This document shows, in pieces, positions 31,020 through 40,269 of a stretch of 64,000 nt of DNA. How positions within the stretch are numbered: the first letter of the stretch is position 1; every line of letters starts with the position of its first letter. Made by a program: the position numbers and the translations under genes. The stretch covers positions 24,988 to 88,987 of the forward strand of contig NZ_JABTTS010000028.1 in assembly GCF_018638295.1 (NCBI RefSeq), given 5' to 3'. The notes beneath the pieces are model-generated. The model searched no databases and was not told where the DNA came from. It saw nothing but the letters and a program-made list of their open reading frames with translations. The DNA is from Streptomyces sp. CHD11. Its GTDB lineage: Bacteria; Actinomycetota; Actinomycetes; Streptomycetales; Streptomycetaceae.

Positions 31020-32320
31020 ACGCCCCTGACTCCCCCTCCCGCCGGAAGCCGCGAAGAACTCGAGACGCCCGACGGAGCCGAACGGCTCGGAGGGCTTCCC
31101 GCCCCGCCCTCGGCCGCACGGCCAAGCCGGTGCGTCTGGCTCCGTCGGACCTTCTCGGGCTCGGACTGCTCGGTCTGCGGACCCGTAAGCTCCGGGCCGC
31201 TCTGTCGGCGCTCGGGATCTCGATCGGCATCGCCACGATGGTCGTGGTGACGGGCATCCCCGCCTCCAGCCACCGGGCGCTCATGGACGAGATGTCCGCG
31301 CTCGGCTCCAACATGCTGCGGGCGCAGTCCGTGTCCGTGCAGAGCAGGCCCGTCCCCCTGCCGGAGGAGTCGGTCGGCATGGTGCGCCGTATCGGCCCGG
31401 TCACGGCGGCGAGCGCGGTGGCCAACACCCATGCGCAGGTACAGCGTTCCGACCTGACCGCCGGGGACGACTTCTCCGGCACGGGCGTCACCGTTCTCGC
31501 GGCCCGGCGTGATCTGCTGGACGTGGTGGGCGGGTCGGTGTCGTCAGGACGGTTCTTCAGCCGTGCCGACGAACAGTTCCCCACCGCCGTACTGGGCTTC
31601 CGGGCCGCCACCCGACTGGGCATCGGCAAGATCCACGCCGGCGACCCGCCCCCGCAGATCCGGATCGACAGCTCGTGGTTCACCGTGATCGGCGTTCTCC
31701 GCACCGTTCCCCTGGCCGACGACCTCGACCACGCCGTACTGACCGGATGGCCTGCCGCCCGGAAGACACTGCGGTTCGACGGCAATCCCACGGTGATCTA
31801 CGTCAAGGCGCGGGAGGCGTCCCTCGAGGGCGTCCGGGACGTGCTTCCCGTTACCGTGTTCCCCGAGCAGCCCGGCCAGGTCCAGGTCAGCCGTCCGTCG
31901 GAGGCCCTGGCCGCCAAGCGCGCCACCGAGAACTCGTTCTCGTCGCTCTTCCTGGGCCTCGCCGGAGTCGCCCTGCTGGTCGGCGGGATAGGGGTCGCCA
32001 ACACCATGGTCATCTCGGTGCTGGAGCGTCGCAGGGAGATCGGGCTCCGCCGGGCCCTGGGCGCGACCCGGGGCCAGATACGCGTCCAGTTCCTCACCGA
32101 GTCGGTGGCGCTGGCGGTGCTGGGCGGTGCCGCCGGAACCGCGCTGGGCGTCCTCGCCACCGCCGGCTACGCGACCTACCAGGGCTGGCCCCCGGTGATC
32201 TCCGCGCTCTCGGTCGTCGGCGGCTGCCTCGGTGCGGCGGTGGTCGGCGCGGCAGCCGGTGTCTACCCTTCCGTCCGGGCCTCCCGGCTGTCACCCACAA
32301 AGGCCCTGGCGTCGACGTAG
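31016..32320 (+). CDS. MacB/FtsX-type ABC permease, 434 aa
   Basis: An unusually long basic tail (residues 1-45, many Arg/Lys) precedes the first membrane helix (about 58-78, LRAALSALGISIGIATMVVV). A periplasmic-core-like domain of about 220 residues follows. Three C-terminal helices come last, with the FtsX motif LLVGGIGVANTMVISVLERRREIGLRRALGATRG. Together with the ATPase and adaptor it forms a tripartite, mechanotransmission-type exporter. Likely substrates are peptides, lipoproteins or antibiotics, and the two-component system next door would sense the stress. Confidence 0.93.
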   Translation: MNAPDSPSRRKPRRTRDARRSRTARRASRPALGRTAKPVRLAPSDLLGLGLLGLRTRKLRAALSALGISIGIATMVVVTGIPASSHRALMDEMSALGSNMLRAQSVSVQSRPVPLPEESVGMVRRIGPVTAASAVANTHAQVQRSDLTAGDDFSGTGVTVLAARRDLLDVVGGSVSSGRFFSRADEQFPTAVLGFRAATRLGIGKIHAGDPPPQIRIDSSWFTVIGVLRTVPLADDLDHAVLTGWPAARKTLRFDGNPTVIYVKAREASLEGVRDVLPVTVFPEQPGQVQVSRPSEALAAKRATENSFSSLFLGLAGVALLVGGIGVANTMVISVLERRREIGLRRALGATRGQIRVQFLTESVALAVLGGAAGTALGVLATAGYATYQGWPPVISALSVVGGCLGAAVVGAAAGVYPSVRASRLSPTKALAST

Positions 32321-32375
32321 GCCGGGGCGTGGGCCCGGACCGGACCGGGCGGCTTTCCGGGGGGGCGTCCGTCCG

Positions 32376-33023
32376 TCAATGGGTGACGGGCAACACGTCC
32401 GGGGACAGTGCCGCCGCGCGGGACGTCGCCGCCGTCATGCGGCGGCGGTGGTGGCGGCGGCACAGGACCTCGTAGCCGATCTCGTCCGTGGAGCCGGTGA
32501 CGTCGCCGACGACCACCTGTGCGCCCTCGACGACCATCACCCCGCCGACGGTGCGGGCGTTGTGCGTGGCGCGGGCGCCGCACCAGCACAGGGCCTCGAC
32601 CTGGAGCACCTCGACCCGGTCGGCGAGTTCGACCAGGCGCTGGGAGCCGGGGAAGAGCCTGGAGCGGAAGTCGGTGGTGATGCCGAAGGCGTAGACGTCG
32701 AGTTCCAGGTCGTCGACCACGCGCGCGAGTTGGTCGATCTGCTCCGGGGCCAGGAACTGTGCCTCGTCCGCGATCACGTAGTCCGCGCGCCGGCCCTGTG
32801 AGAGATGGTCGACGAGGTGCGCGTACAGGTCCGCGCCGTCGCCCACCTCCACCGCGTCCGTGACCAGGCCGAGGCGGGAGGAGAGCTTGCCCTCACCGGC
32901 CCGGTCGTTGCGGGTGAAGATCATGCCGATGAGGCCGCGCGCCGAGCGGTTGTGCTCGATCTGCAGGGCCAGGGTCGACTTCCCGCAGTCCATGGTTCCG
33001 CAGAAGAACACCAGCTCGGGCAT
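32376..33023 (-). CDS. tdk: Thymidine kinase
   Basis: This is a type II thymidine kinase that phosphorylates thymidine in the salvage pathway. The P-loop is GTMDCGKST at 9-17, Walker B is VIADEAQFL at about 84-92, and the structural zinc site uses CWCG (about 150) and the later CRRHH. Length (215 residues) is normal. It starts at ATG 33023. Confidence 0.96.
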   Translation of the reverse strand: MPELVFFCGTMDCGKSTLALQIEHNRSARGLIGMIFTRNDRAGEGKLSSRLGLVTDAVEVGDGADLYAHLVDHLSQGRRADYVIADEAQFLAPEQIDQLARVVDDLELDVYAFGITTDFRSRLFPGSQRLVELADRVEVLQVEALCWCGARATHNARTVGGVMVVEGAQVVVGDVTGSTDEIGYEVLCRRHHRRRMTAATSRAAALSPDVLPVTH

Positions 33024-33064
33024 GGGGGGTCGGGCACCTTTCGGCAGGGAACGCGGGCGGAGTC

Positions 33065-34267
33065 TCAGGAGCGTACTTCGAGCAGGGGGACCAGTTGCTC
33101 GGCAGGGGTCATCGAACCGTGGTTGCCGACCATGGCCGACTCCCTCGGCTCCCGCTCGGAGGCGATCAGCAGGACGTCGTCCCGCGCGGCGGCGACCACG
33201 TCGCCGATGCGGTGGTACACCCGCTCGTCGACGGCCGGCCCGAACCAGCCGGCCGCGATCGCCTCGTCGCGCGAGGCGACCCAGAACTGCTCGCCGAGAA
33301 CCTCGCGCCAGCAGGTCAGTACGTCGTTCGCCGCGCCGCTGACCGCGTACACGTGCCGGGCGCGGCCCTCGCCGCCGAGGAGGGCGACGCCCGCCTTCAG
33401 CTCCCAGTCCTCGTCGAAGTCGATGCGGTGGTCCTCGTCGAAGGGGACGTCGATCATGCCGTGGTCGGCGGTGACGTAGAGCGCGCTGCGCGGGGGCAGT
33501 TGTTCGGCCAGGCGCTGGACCAGCCGGTCGATGTACATCAGCTGGCCGCGCCAGGTGTCGGAGTCGACACCGAAGCGGTGACCGGCTCCGTCGACCTCGG
33601 CGTAGTAGGTGTAGACGAGGGCGCGGTCGGCGCCGGCCAGCTGTGCGGCGGCCGTGTCCATGCGGTCCTCGCCGGAGAGCCGTCCGTGGAAGGCTCCGCC
33701 GCTGAGCGCGATCTTGGTCAGCGGGGTGTTCGCGAAGGTCGGTGAGGACACCTGGGCGGCGTGCACGCCCGCGCGGTGGGCCAGCTCGAAGACCGTGGGG
33801 TACGGCTGCCAGGCGCCGGGCGGGGACCAGGGCTGCCAGCGCAGCTGGTTCATCAGCTCGCCGGTGTCCGGGTTGCGCACGGTGTAGCCCGGCAGGCCGT
33901 GGGCGCCGGGCGGCAGGCCGGTACCGACGGAGGCGAGGGAGGTCGCGGTGGTCGCCGGGTAGCCCGCGGTGATCGGGCGGCCGGTGCCGCCGCGGGAGCT
34001 GCCGAGGAGCGAGGTCAGGAAGGGGGCCTCGTCCGGGTGGGCGCGCAGTTGCTCCCAGCCGAGGCCGTCGATCAGGAACACGCAGTTCCGGTCGGCGGGG
34101 GTCAGTTCCCCCATGCCGGCGGTCATACCGGGGACGCCTAGGCCCGCGGCGAGCGTGGGCAGCAGGTCGGCGAGCGAACCCGTCCCGTATTCGGGCACGG
34201 GGGCGGAGTGGACGGGGATCGGTTCCGGGTACTCCGGGTGGGAGTCCCGGACGGTGGAGTGCGCCAT
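33065..34267 (-). CDS. Alkaline-phosphatase-superfamily phosphodiesterase/nucleotide pyrophosphatase, 400 aa
   Basis: Metal-binding and catalytic motifs of the nucleotide pyrophosphatase/phosphodiesterase group are in order. They are NCVFLIDGLGW (first metal Asp, about 65), GYPATTATSLAS with the Thr nucleophile (about 103), YYAEVDGAGHRFG (about 224), YVTADHGMID (about 268) and GNHGSMTP near the C-terminus. There is no signal peptide, so it is cytoplasmic. Its start shares one base with the stop of the DUF5998 gene (TGATG), so the two are translationally coupled. The substrate is unknown. Confidence 0.93.
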   Translation of the reverse strand: MAHSTVRDSHPEYPEPIPVHSAPVPEYGTGSLADLLPTLAAGLGVPGMTAGMGELTPADRNCVFLIDGLGWEQLRAHPDEAPFLTSLLGSSRGGTGRPITAGYPATTATSLASVGTGLPPGAHGLPGYTVRNPDTGELMNQLRWQPWSPPGAWQPYPTVFELAHRAGVHAAQVSSPTFANTPLTKIALSGGAFHGRLSGEDRMDTAAAQLAGADRALVYTYYAEVDGAGHRFGVDSDTWRGQLMYIDRLVQRLAEQLPPRSALYVTADHGMIDVPFDEDHRIDFDEDWELKAGVALLGGEGRARHVYAVSGAANDVLTCWREVLGEQFWVASRDEAIAAGWFGPAVDERVYHRIGDVVAAARDDVLLIASEREPRESAMVGNHGSMTPAEQLVPLLEVRS

Positions 34268-34854
34268 CAGCGCGTGGTGTCCGCGGTGGCCTCGGAGAGG
34301 GCCTGCGCGAAGACGAGTGCCTGGCGCACCGTCTCCGGCCCGTCCCCGGCCTCGCTGACCCGCAGGTTCAGGTCGTCGGCCGTCGAGCTGCCCGTGTAGC
34401 CGTGGTCGGCCTCGCAGTTGGGGTCGCCGCAGGCGGCCGGCTCCAGGTCGATGCGGGAGACTGCGCCCCAGCCGATGGTGAGCACGATCTCGCGCGGCAG
34501 CGTGCCCGGCTTGTACGACTCCGGGTTGGCGACCACCCTGCTGACCACGATGGAGGAGATCCGGTCGAGCTTGACCGACTCCGTGGACGTGGTGGCGTAC
34601 GGCGTCGGGGAGGTGGTGTCCGCGGCCTGCTCGTCGGTGTGGCTGACGATGAAGCGGTTGCCGGTGAGGACGAGCACGGTCACATGCCGCCGCACCTCGT
34701 TCTGGTCGAACGTCGTCTCCTGGTGGACCAGGTACGACCGGACGGGCTCACCGCCCACGGCGGCCTCCACCGCCTCGGCCACGAGGGCCGGGTAGTAGCC
34801 GCTGCGCTCGATCGCCGCCCGCAGCCCCTGGGTCGTCGTACTGGTCTTGGCCAT
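34267..34854 (-). CDS. DUF5998 family protein, 195 aa
   Basis: This protein is conserved in actinobacteria and has no assigned function. Visible features are an N-terminal helical part (GLRAAIERSGYYPALVAEAVEAAV), a beta-rich middle (SYLVHQETTFDQNEVRRHVTVLVLTGNRFIVSHTD) and ACGDPNCEADHGYTG, a Cys/His pair that could bind metal. The ATG at 34854 has AGGA at 8 bases; the ATG at 34863 has none. It is coupled to the phosphodiesterase gene downstream. Confidence 0.87.
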   Translation of the reverse strand: MAKTSTTTQGLRAAIERSGYYPALVAEAVEAAVGGEPVRSYLVHQETTFDQNEVRRHVTVLVLTGNRFIVSHTDEQAADTTSPTPYATTSTESVKLDRISSIVVSRVVANPESYKPGTLPREIVLTIGWGAVSRIDLEPAACGDPNCEADHGYTGSSTADDLNLRVSEAGDGPETVRQALVFAQALSEATADTTR

Positions 34855-34916
34855 GATGCCCATCCTAAGGGGGCCGCCGACCGCGAGGCACCGCTCGCCC
34901 CGCTCCGCCGCCGGCC

Positions 34917-37900
34917 TCAGTACGCCGGGAGGGTGCGGGGCCCGAGGTCGTCGCGGGCCGGCGGCGGGGCCAGCCGTACGGAGGCGCCGAGCACGCTCAC
35001 ACCGTGCGGGGCGACCACGACCGGTTCCAGGGTGACCGCGACGACCTCCGGATGGTCGTGGACCAGCCGCGAGACCCTCAGCATCAGTTCCTCGAGGGCC
35101 GGGGTGTCGACGGGCGCGGAACCGCGCCAGCCGAAGAGGAGCGGGGCGGTCCGGATCGATCGCACCAGTGAGGTGGCGTCCCGGTCGGTGACCGGGATCA
35201 GCCGGTGCGCCATGTCCCCGAGCAGTTGCGAGGGGGCCCCGGCGAGCCCGAAGGACAGCACCGCGCCGGCGGCGGGGTCGATGACCGCGCGGACGATGGT
35301 GTCCACGCCGCGCGGCGCCATCCGCTGCACCACGGGCCGCAGCTCCGCCGGCGCCCCGAACAGCTCCGTCAACTCGCCGTAGGCCCGGCGCAGTTGTTCC
35401 TCGTTCGCCAGGTCCAGACGGACTCCGCCCAGGTCGGCCCGGTGCCTGAGGTGCGGGGCGGTCGCCTTGAGGACCACCGGGTAGCCGAGGGTGCGCGCGG
35501 CGCCGGCGGCGGCGTCGGGGGTGGGGGCGGGCAGGGCCCGGTGCACCTCGATGCCGTACGTGCCGAGCAGGTCGCAGGTCTCGCCGCTGCCGAGAGTGAG
35601 GTCCTCGCCGCGCGGGAGCAGCCCCTCGATGAGCGCGGCGGCCGCCCTCTCGTCGATACTCTCGTACTCCGGCACCTTGCCGGGCTCGGCGGCGTCCCGC
35701 CGCCACTGCGCGTACGCGACGGCCTGCGCGAGGGCCCGGACGGCACGCTCGGAGGCGGGGTAGGCGGGGATGAGGTGGGCGCCTTCGGGGGGTACGACCG
35801 GATCCGCCGGGGCGGGGGCGGTGGCCGCCGGGGTGGTGGTCCCGGCCCGCGGTGCCGCCACCGCGTCCGGCCGCGGGGTCCCGCCCTCGCCGGGCCGCGG
35901 CGCGGCGCCCGCCCGCGTGTGTGCTCCCGCGTCCCCCGCGGTGTCCGCGACGGTGCCCACCGGGTCCCCCGCGGTGTCCGGTCCCGGCCGCGGTCGGGTG
36001 CCGGGCTGCTCGGGGGCCGGCGGGGGTGCCGTGCTGGTGGCGGCCGACAGGGCCTCGGCCAGACCGCCGAGTTCGACGTGGACCACGAGGACCGGCTTGG
36101 ACGGGGTCGCGGCGGCGGCCGAGCGCAGGGCCTCGGCCAGGGCCGCGTCCCCGACCGAACCCTCCCCCACCGCCGGGATCGCGGTCACGACCACCGCGTC
36201 GCAGGTGTCGTCGGCCAGCGCGTGCGAGAGCGCCGCGTGGAACTGCGCCGCCGACGCCGCCGTGGTGAGGTCCAGCGGGGGCTGCGGGCGCAGGCCCTCG
36301 GCGAGGCAGGCCTCGTAGGTGAGCAGCCCCAGGGACTCGGAGTTGCCCAGGATCGCCACCCGGGGTCCGGACGGCAGGGGCTGGCGGGCGAGCAGCAGGC
36401 CGGTGTCGACCAGTTCGGTGATGGTGTCCACCCGGATCACGCCGGCCTGCCTGAGCAGCGCGGACACCGTCTCGTGGGGCAGCCGGGTGGCCCGTACGGC
36501 GTGTCCCCTGGGACCGGCGCTGTGGCGTGCGCCCTGGACCACGACCAGCGGCTTCGCCGCCGCGGTCCGCCGTGCGAGGCGGGTGAACTTGCGGGGGTTG
36601 CCGATGGACTCCAGGTACATCAGGGCGACGTCGGTGTCGGGATCCTCGTACCAGTACTGCAGGACGTCGTTGCCGGACACGTCGGCCCGGTTGCCCGACG
36701 AGACGAAGCTGGAGACGCCGGTGACCCCGGTGACGCCGCCGCCGCGCCGGTGCAGGCGCGAGAGGAGGGCGACCCCGATCGCGCCCGACTGCGCGAACAG
36801 TCCGATCCGGCCCGCGCGGGGCGGCTCGGGGGCGAGCGACGCGTTCAGCCGTACCTGCGGAGAGGTGTTGACGATGCCGAACGCGTTCGGACCGATGATC
36901 CGCATGCCGTACGAACGGGCCTGCCGTACCAGGGCGCGCTGGCGCTCGCGGCCCTCGGGCCCGGACTCGGCGTAGCCGGCGGAGACGACCACGAGCCCCT
37001 GCACACCGTGCTCACCGCACTCCGTGACCACCTCGGGGACGTGCTCGGCGGGCACCGCGACGACGGCGAGGTCGACGGGCCCGTCGATGGCGCGGACGGA
37101 CCGGTACGCGGCCACCCCGTCCAGTTCCCTCCGGTCCTCCTCGAACGACTTGTTGACGGCGTGCAGCCGCCCGGTGAACCCGGCGTCCCTGATGTTGTCG
37201 AGGATGCTGCGGCCCACACCGCCGGGCGCGCGTCCGGCGCCGACGACGGCGACCGAGCCGGGGGCCAGCAGCCGCTGCACCGAGCGGGCCTCCGCGCGCT
37301 GTTCGCGCGCGTACTGCACGGCCAGCGAGCGGTCGGTGGGCTCGAGGTCGAACTCCAGGCGTACGACGCCGTCCTCGAAGCTGCGCTTCTGGGTGTAGCC
37401 GGCGTCCCTGAACACCTTGATCATCTTGTTGTTGGCGGGCAGCACCTCGGCGGCGAACCGGCGGATGCCGCGCTCCCGGGCCACGGCTCCGATGTGCTCG
37501 AGCAGGGCGGAGGCGACGCCCCTGCCCTGGTGTGCGTCCTGTACGAGGAAGGCGACCTCGGCCTCGTCGGGGACGGGGGGCGCCGGCTCGTCCCGCGCCC
37601 CGTCGGAGGCGGCGGGAGCCGGGCGGGAGGTCGCGGGCGTCCCGTCGGCGCCGATCCGGTCGTAGCGTACGGTGGCGATGAACTCGCCGCCGATCGTGGC
37701 CGCGAGTCCCACCCGGTCCACGAAGTCGTGGTGCGTGAAGCGGTGGACGTCCTTGGCGGACAGGCGCGGGTAGGGCGCGAAGAAGCGGTAGTACTTCGAC
37801 TCGTCCGACACCTGCTCGTAGAAGCTGACCAGGCGCTCGGCGTCATCGACGGTGATGGGGCGGATGCGCGCGGTGCCGCCGTCGCGCAGCACCACGTCGG

Positions 37901-37946
37901 CTTCCCAGTGGGCGGGATACTCGTGCCGGTCCGACGAGATCTGCAT
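34917..37946 (-). CDS. GNAT / NDP-forming acyl-CoA synthetase fusion (PatA-type protein acetyltransferase), 1009 aa
   Basis: The N-terminal 210 residues are a GNAT domain: RIRPITVDDAERLVSFYEQVSDESKYYRFF, and the acetyl-CoA loop HQGRGVASALLEHIG. The rest is an ADP/NDP-forming acyl-CoA synthetase homologue with a CoA-binding Rossmann part (VAVVGAGRAPGGVGRSI), a ligase-CoA part (GLFAQSGAIGVALL) and an ATP-grasp part (LGTYGIEVHRALPAPTP...GYPVVLKA). A low-complexity Ala/Pro/Gly linker (about 650-720) separates the halves. In S. lividans a protein of this GNAT-first layout (SlPat) acetylates and inactivates acyl-CoA synthetases. The ATG at 37946 (MQISSDRHEYP) is preferred over the longer frame to 38072. 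Confidence 0.95.
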   Translation of the reverse strand: MQISSDRHEYPAHWEADVVLRDGGTARIRPITVDDAERLVSFYEQVSDESKYYRFFAPYPRLSAKDVHRFTHHDFVDRVGLAATIGGEFIATVRYDRIGADGTPATSRPAPAASDGARDEPAPPVPDEAEVAFLVQDAHQGRGVASALLEHIGAVARERGIRRFAAEVLPANNKMIKVFRDAGYTQKRSFEDGVVRLEFDLEPTDRSLAVQYAREQRAEARSVQRLLAPGSVAVVGAGRAPGGVGRSILDNIRDAGFTGRLHAVNKSFEEDRRELDGVAAYRSVRAIDGPVDLAVVAVPAEHVPEVVTECGEHGVQGLVVVSAGYAESGPEGRERQRALVRQARSYGMRIIGPNAFGIVNTSPQVRLNASLAPEPPRAGRIGLFAQSGAIGVALLSRLHRRGGGVTGVTGVSSFVSSGNRADVSGNDVLQYWYEDPDTDVALMYLESIGNPRKFTRLARRTAAAKPLVVVQGARHSAGPRGHAVRATRLPHETVSALLRQAGVIRVDTITELVDTGLLLARQPLPSGPRVAILGNSESLGLLTYEACLAEGLRPQPPLDLTTAASAAQFHAALSHALADDTCDAVVVTAIPAVGEGSVGDAALAEALRSAAAATPSKPVLVVHVELGGLAEALSAATSTAPPPAPEQPGTRPRPGPDTAGDPVGTVADTAGDAGAHTRAGAAPRPGEGGTPRPDAVAAPRAGTTTPAATAPAPADPVVPPEGAHLIPAYPASERAVRALAQAVAYAQWRRDAAEPGKVPEYESIDERAAAALIEGLLPRGEDLTLGSGETCDLLGTYGIEVHRALPAPTPDAAAGAARTLGYPVVLKATAPHLRHRADLGGVRLDLANEEQLRRAYGELTELFGAPAELRPVVQRMAPRGVDTIVRAVIDPAAGAVLSFGLAGAPSQLLGDMAHRLIPVTDRDATSLVRSIRTAPLLFGWRGSAPVDTPALEELMLRVSRLVHDHPEVVAVTLEPVVVAPHGVSVLGASVRLAPPPARDDLGPRTLPAY

Positions 37947-38122
37947 GGGCCCCAGCGTACGGCTCGCGTACGGCAACGGCGCGAGGCAGTGTGTGGTGGA
38001 CGACAGCCGGACCGAGGCCGCGGTCCGGCTGTCGGGCGGAGCGGCACGGATGCCGCTCCGGGGATGCTTCACGATGTGGGAAACTGGTCTAGATAACCCT
38101 GAACAGCGAAGGGCAGCAACAC

Positions 38123-38404
38123 ATGGCTGAGCGCCGCGTCAACGTCGGCTGGGCCGAGGGTCTCCACGCCCGCCCCGCCTCCATCTTCGTCCGAGCCGCC
38201 ACGGCCACAGGCGTCCCGGTGACGATCGCCAAGGCCGGGGGTGACCCCGTCAACGCGGCCTCCATGCTCGCGGTTCTGGGCCTGGGCGCCCAGGGTGGCG
38301 AGGAGATCGTCCTGGCTTCCGGGGCCGAAGGGGCGGACGCCGCCCTGGACCGTCTGGCGAAGCTGGTCTCCGAGGGGCTCGAGGAGCTTCCCGAGACCGT
38401 CTGA
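38123..38404 (+). CDS. ptsH: HPr phosphocarrier protein
   Basis: HPr is the shared phosphocarrier of the sugar phosphotransferase system. The phosphorylation site is H15 in GLHARPAS; the region around S47 (NAASMLAVLGLGA) corresponds to the regulatory serine of low-GC relatives. Length of 93 residues is typical of Streptomyces HPr. ATG 38123 follows AAGGGC. A strong terminator lies 52 bp downstream. Confidence 0.97.
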   Translation: MAERRVNVGWAEGLHARPASIFVRAATATGVPVTIAKAGGDPVNAASMLAVLGLGAQGGEEIVLASGAEGADAALDRLAKLVSEGLEELPETV

Positions 38405-38455
38405 ATTGTTTATGTGTGCGGAGACTGTCTTCTCACAGACGCCGTCGACCGCACA

Positions 38456-38492
38456 CGGAAAGGCCCGCCCGGACTACCGGGCGGGCCTTCCG
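38456..38492 (+). terminator. Terminator after ptsH
   Basis: A GC-rich stem of about 16 bp (cggaaaggcccgcccgg pairing with ccgggcgggccttccg) closes on the tetraloop acta and is followed by catttccc. Confidence 0.8.
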
Positions 38493-38570
38493 CATTTCCC
38501 GCTCTCCCCTTTTTCAGGCAGCAGAAACAAACCCCCGGAAATAACGTCCTCTTTGTATACGGCAGCCGTG

Positions 38571-39287
38571 TTAAGGACGCAGGCTCGGCATGTTTACGGG
38601 ATGTTGCGCGTTCCTCACACGGTCCGCGCGGCCTGCCCGGCCGGCGCCCGCACCGGAACCGGGGCCGAACCTCAGGCGGTGCCCGGTGCTCGCGCGTTCG
38701 GCGTGCAGCGCCGTGACGGCCCGCGCGCGGTCGCCGTCACCGCGCGCCACCGCGTCCACGATCGCGCCGTGCTCCGCCCAGTACTCGACCGGGTCGGCGG
38801 GCCCCTCGGTGACGTACATCCAGGTGATCTTGTGCCGCAGCTGGGCCAGCGCCGACGTCAGTGCCGGGCTGCCCGAGGCCTGGGCGAGCGTCTCGTGGAA
38901 CCAGCCGCTCAGGGAGCGCAGGTCGTCGCTGTTGCCCTGCCGGGCGCGTTCCTGGCCGAGCCGGACCAGACCGCGCAGCACCTTGAGATGGGCCTCCGTG
39001 CGGCGCTGGGCCGCGCGGGAGGCGCCGAGCGGTTCGAGGAGCACTCGCATCTCCAGCAGGTCGGCGGCCTCCTGCTCGGTGGGCTCCGCGACACACGCGC
39101 CCGCGTGCCGCCGGGTGACCACGAAGCCCTCCGCCTCCAGCGTGCGCAGCGCCTCCCGGACGGGGACGCGGGAGACTCCGTACCGGCGGGCGAGAAGTTC
39201 CTCGGTGAGCCGGCTGCCGCGCTCGTGAACACCCGCGACGATGTCGTCCCGGATCGCCGTGCACACCGACTGCGCGGGAATACGCAT
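38571..39287 (-). CDS. GntR-family (FCD/FadR-type) regulator, 238 aa
   Basis: The N-terminal winged helix (about 5-65) has ELLARRYGVSRVPVREALRTLEAEGFVVTRRHAG. The C-terminal FCD domain (about 75-205) has the metal-binding histidines in a helical bundle (WFHETLAQASGS, EYWAEHGAIVDAVARGD, ALHAERAS), which usually bind an organic acid with a metal. It is head-on to the ptsH terminator and starts at ATG 39287. The target is unknown. Confidence 0.92.
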   Translation of the reverse strand: MRIPAQSVCTAIRDDIVAGVHERGSRLTEELLARRYGVSRVPVREALRTLEAEGFVVTRRHAGACVAEPTEQEAADLLEMRVLLEPLGASRAAQRRTEAHLKVLRGLVRLGQERARQGNSDDLRSLSGWFHETLAQASGSPALTSALAQLRHKITWMYVTEGPADPVEYWAEHGAIVDAVARGDGDRARAVTALHAERASTGHRLRFGPGSGAGAGRAGRADRVRNAQHPVNMPSLRP

Positions 39288-39476
39288 TGATCGACCTCCG
39301 GCTTAATCCCCGTGAAACGTCGTCACGTGACGTCTGTTCCGTGACTCTATTGCAATCAGCGGGAATTTCCGACGGCGAGCCGAAATCCATGCGTATTTTT
39401 TGGACGGGCCGCGGCCTGAACGCCGAAATGCCCCGGCCCGGGGGCCGGGGCATCGGGACGCCGGGGTGCGGACCGC

Positions 39477-40250
39477 TCAGAGGTTCACGCCGTGCCCGCG
39501 GAGGTAGGCGACGGGATCGAGGTCGGAACCGTAGTCGGCGCCCGTACGGGCCTCGAAGTGCAGGTGCGCGCCCGTGACGTTGCCGGTCGCGCCGGAGAGG
39601 CCGATCTGCTGACCCGCGGCGACCTGCTGACCCACCGAGACGGCGATCGACGACAGATGCCCGTACTGGGTGTGGGTGCCGTCGTTCATCCTGATGACGA
39701 CCTGGTTGCCGTACGCGCCGCCCCAGCCGGCCTCGACGACGGTGCCGATGCCGACCGACTGGACGGGGGTGCCGCTCGCGGCGTGGAAGTCGACACCGGT
39801 GTGGCTCCCGGAGGACCACACGGCGCCGCCGCTCTTGTAGCCGGTCGACACGTACGAGCCGGGGATCGGGGAGACGAAGGTGTTGAGACGGATCCGCTCG
39901 GCCTCACGCGCGGCGCGCTCCTTCTCCTCTCGGGCCTCCTCGGCCTCCTCGGCGGCCCGCTCGCGGGCCTCCTCCTCGGCGGCCTTGCGTGCGGCGGCCT
40001 CGGCCGCCTCGCGTGCGGCCTCGTGCTGGGCGGCCGCCTGGGCGTCGACGCGGTCGGCGACCGCGTCGCCGAGGGTGACGACGGGGGTGAGGCCGGTCTG
40101 TGCGGCGGCGGGCTCGGCGGCGAACGCGGGAGCCGCCAGGGAGCCGACAACGCCGGTGCCGGTGAGCGCCGCGACGCCCGCCGCACGGACGGTGCCGCGC
40201 TGCATCCTGCTGGGACGACGGTGCTTGCCCGGGGCGCGGGTGAACGCCAT
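39477..40250 (-). CDS. Secreted M23 (LytM) peptidoglycan endopeptidase, 257 aa
   Basis: A signal peptide (about 1-44) ends in AFA-AEP. A charged alanine/glutamate coiled coil follows (about 70-122, EAAEAAARKAAEEEARERAAE), then the M23 catalytic domain with HTGVDFHA (zinc His and Asp), YGHLSS and HLHFE. Such enzymes cut peptidoglycan cross-bridges during growth or spore germination. A c-di-AMP riboswitch occupies the 5' leader, which is a known way Streptomyces controls cell-wall hydrolases. ATG 40250 has AAAGGAAC upstream. Confidence 0.94.
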   Translation of the reverse strand: MAFTRAPGKHRRPSRMQRGTVRAAGVAALTGTGVVGSLAAPAFAAEPAAAQTGLTPVVTLGDAVADRVDAQAAAQHEAAREAAEAAARKAAEEEARERAAEEAEEAREEKERAAREAERIRLNTFVSPIPGSYVSTGYKSGGAVWSSGSHTGVDFHAASGTPVQSVGIGTVVEAGWGGAYGNQVVIRMNDGTHTQYGHLSSIAVSVGQQVAAGQQIGLSGATGNVTGAHLHFEARTGADYGSDLDPVAYLRGHGVNL

Positions 40251-40269
40251 GTACAGGCTGTTCCTTTCC

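Noticed and set aside
35205..38096. A 963-residue plus-strand frame
   Set aside because: It is antisense to the PatA-type acetyltransferase gene and is an artefact of very high GC content, as are other long frames opposite parC, parE and the helicase.
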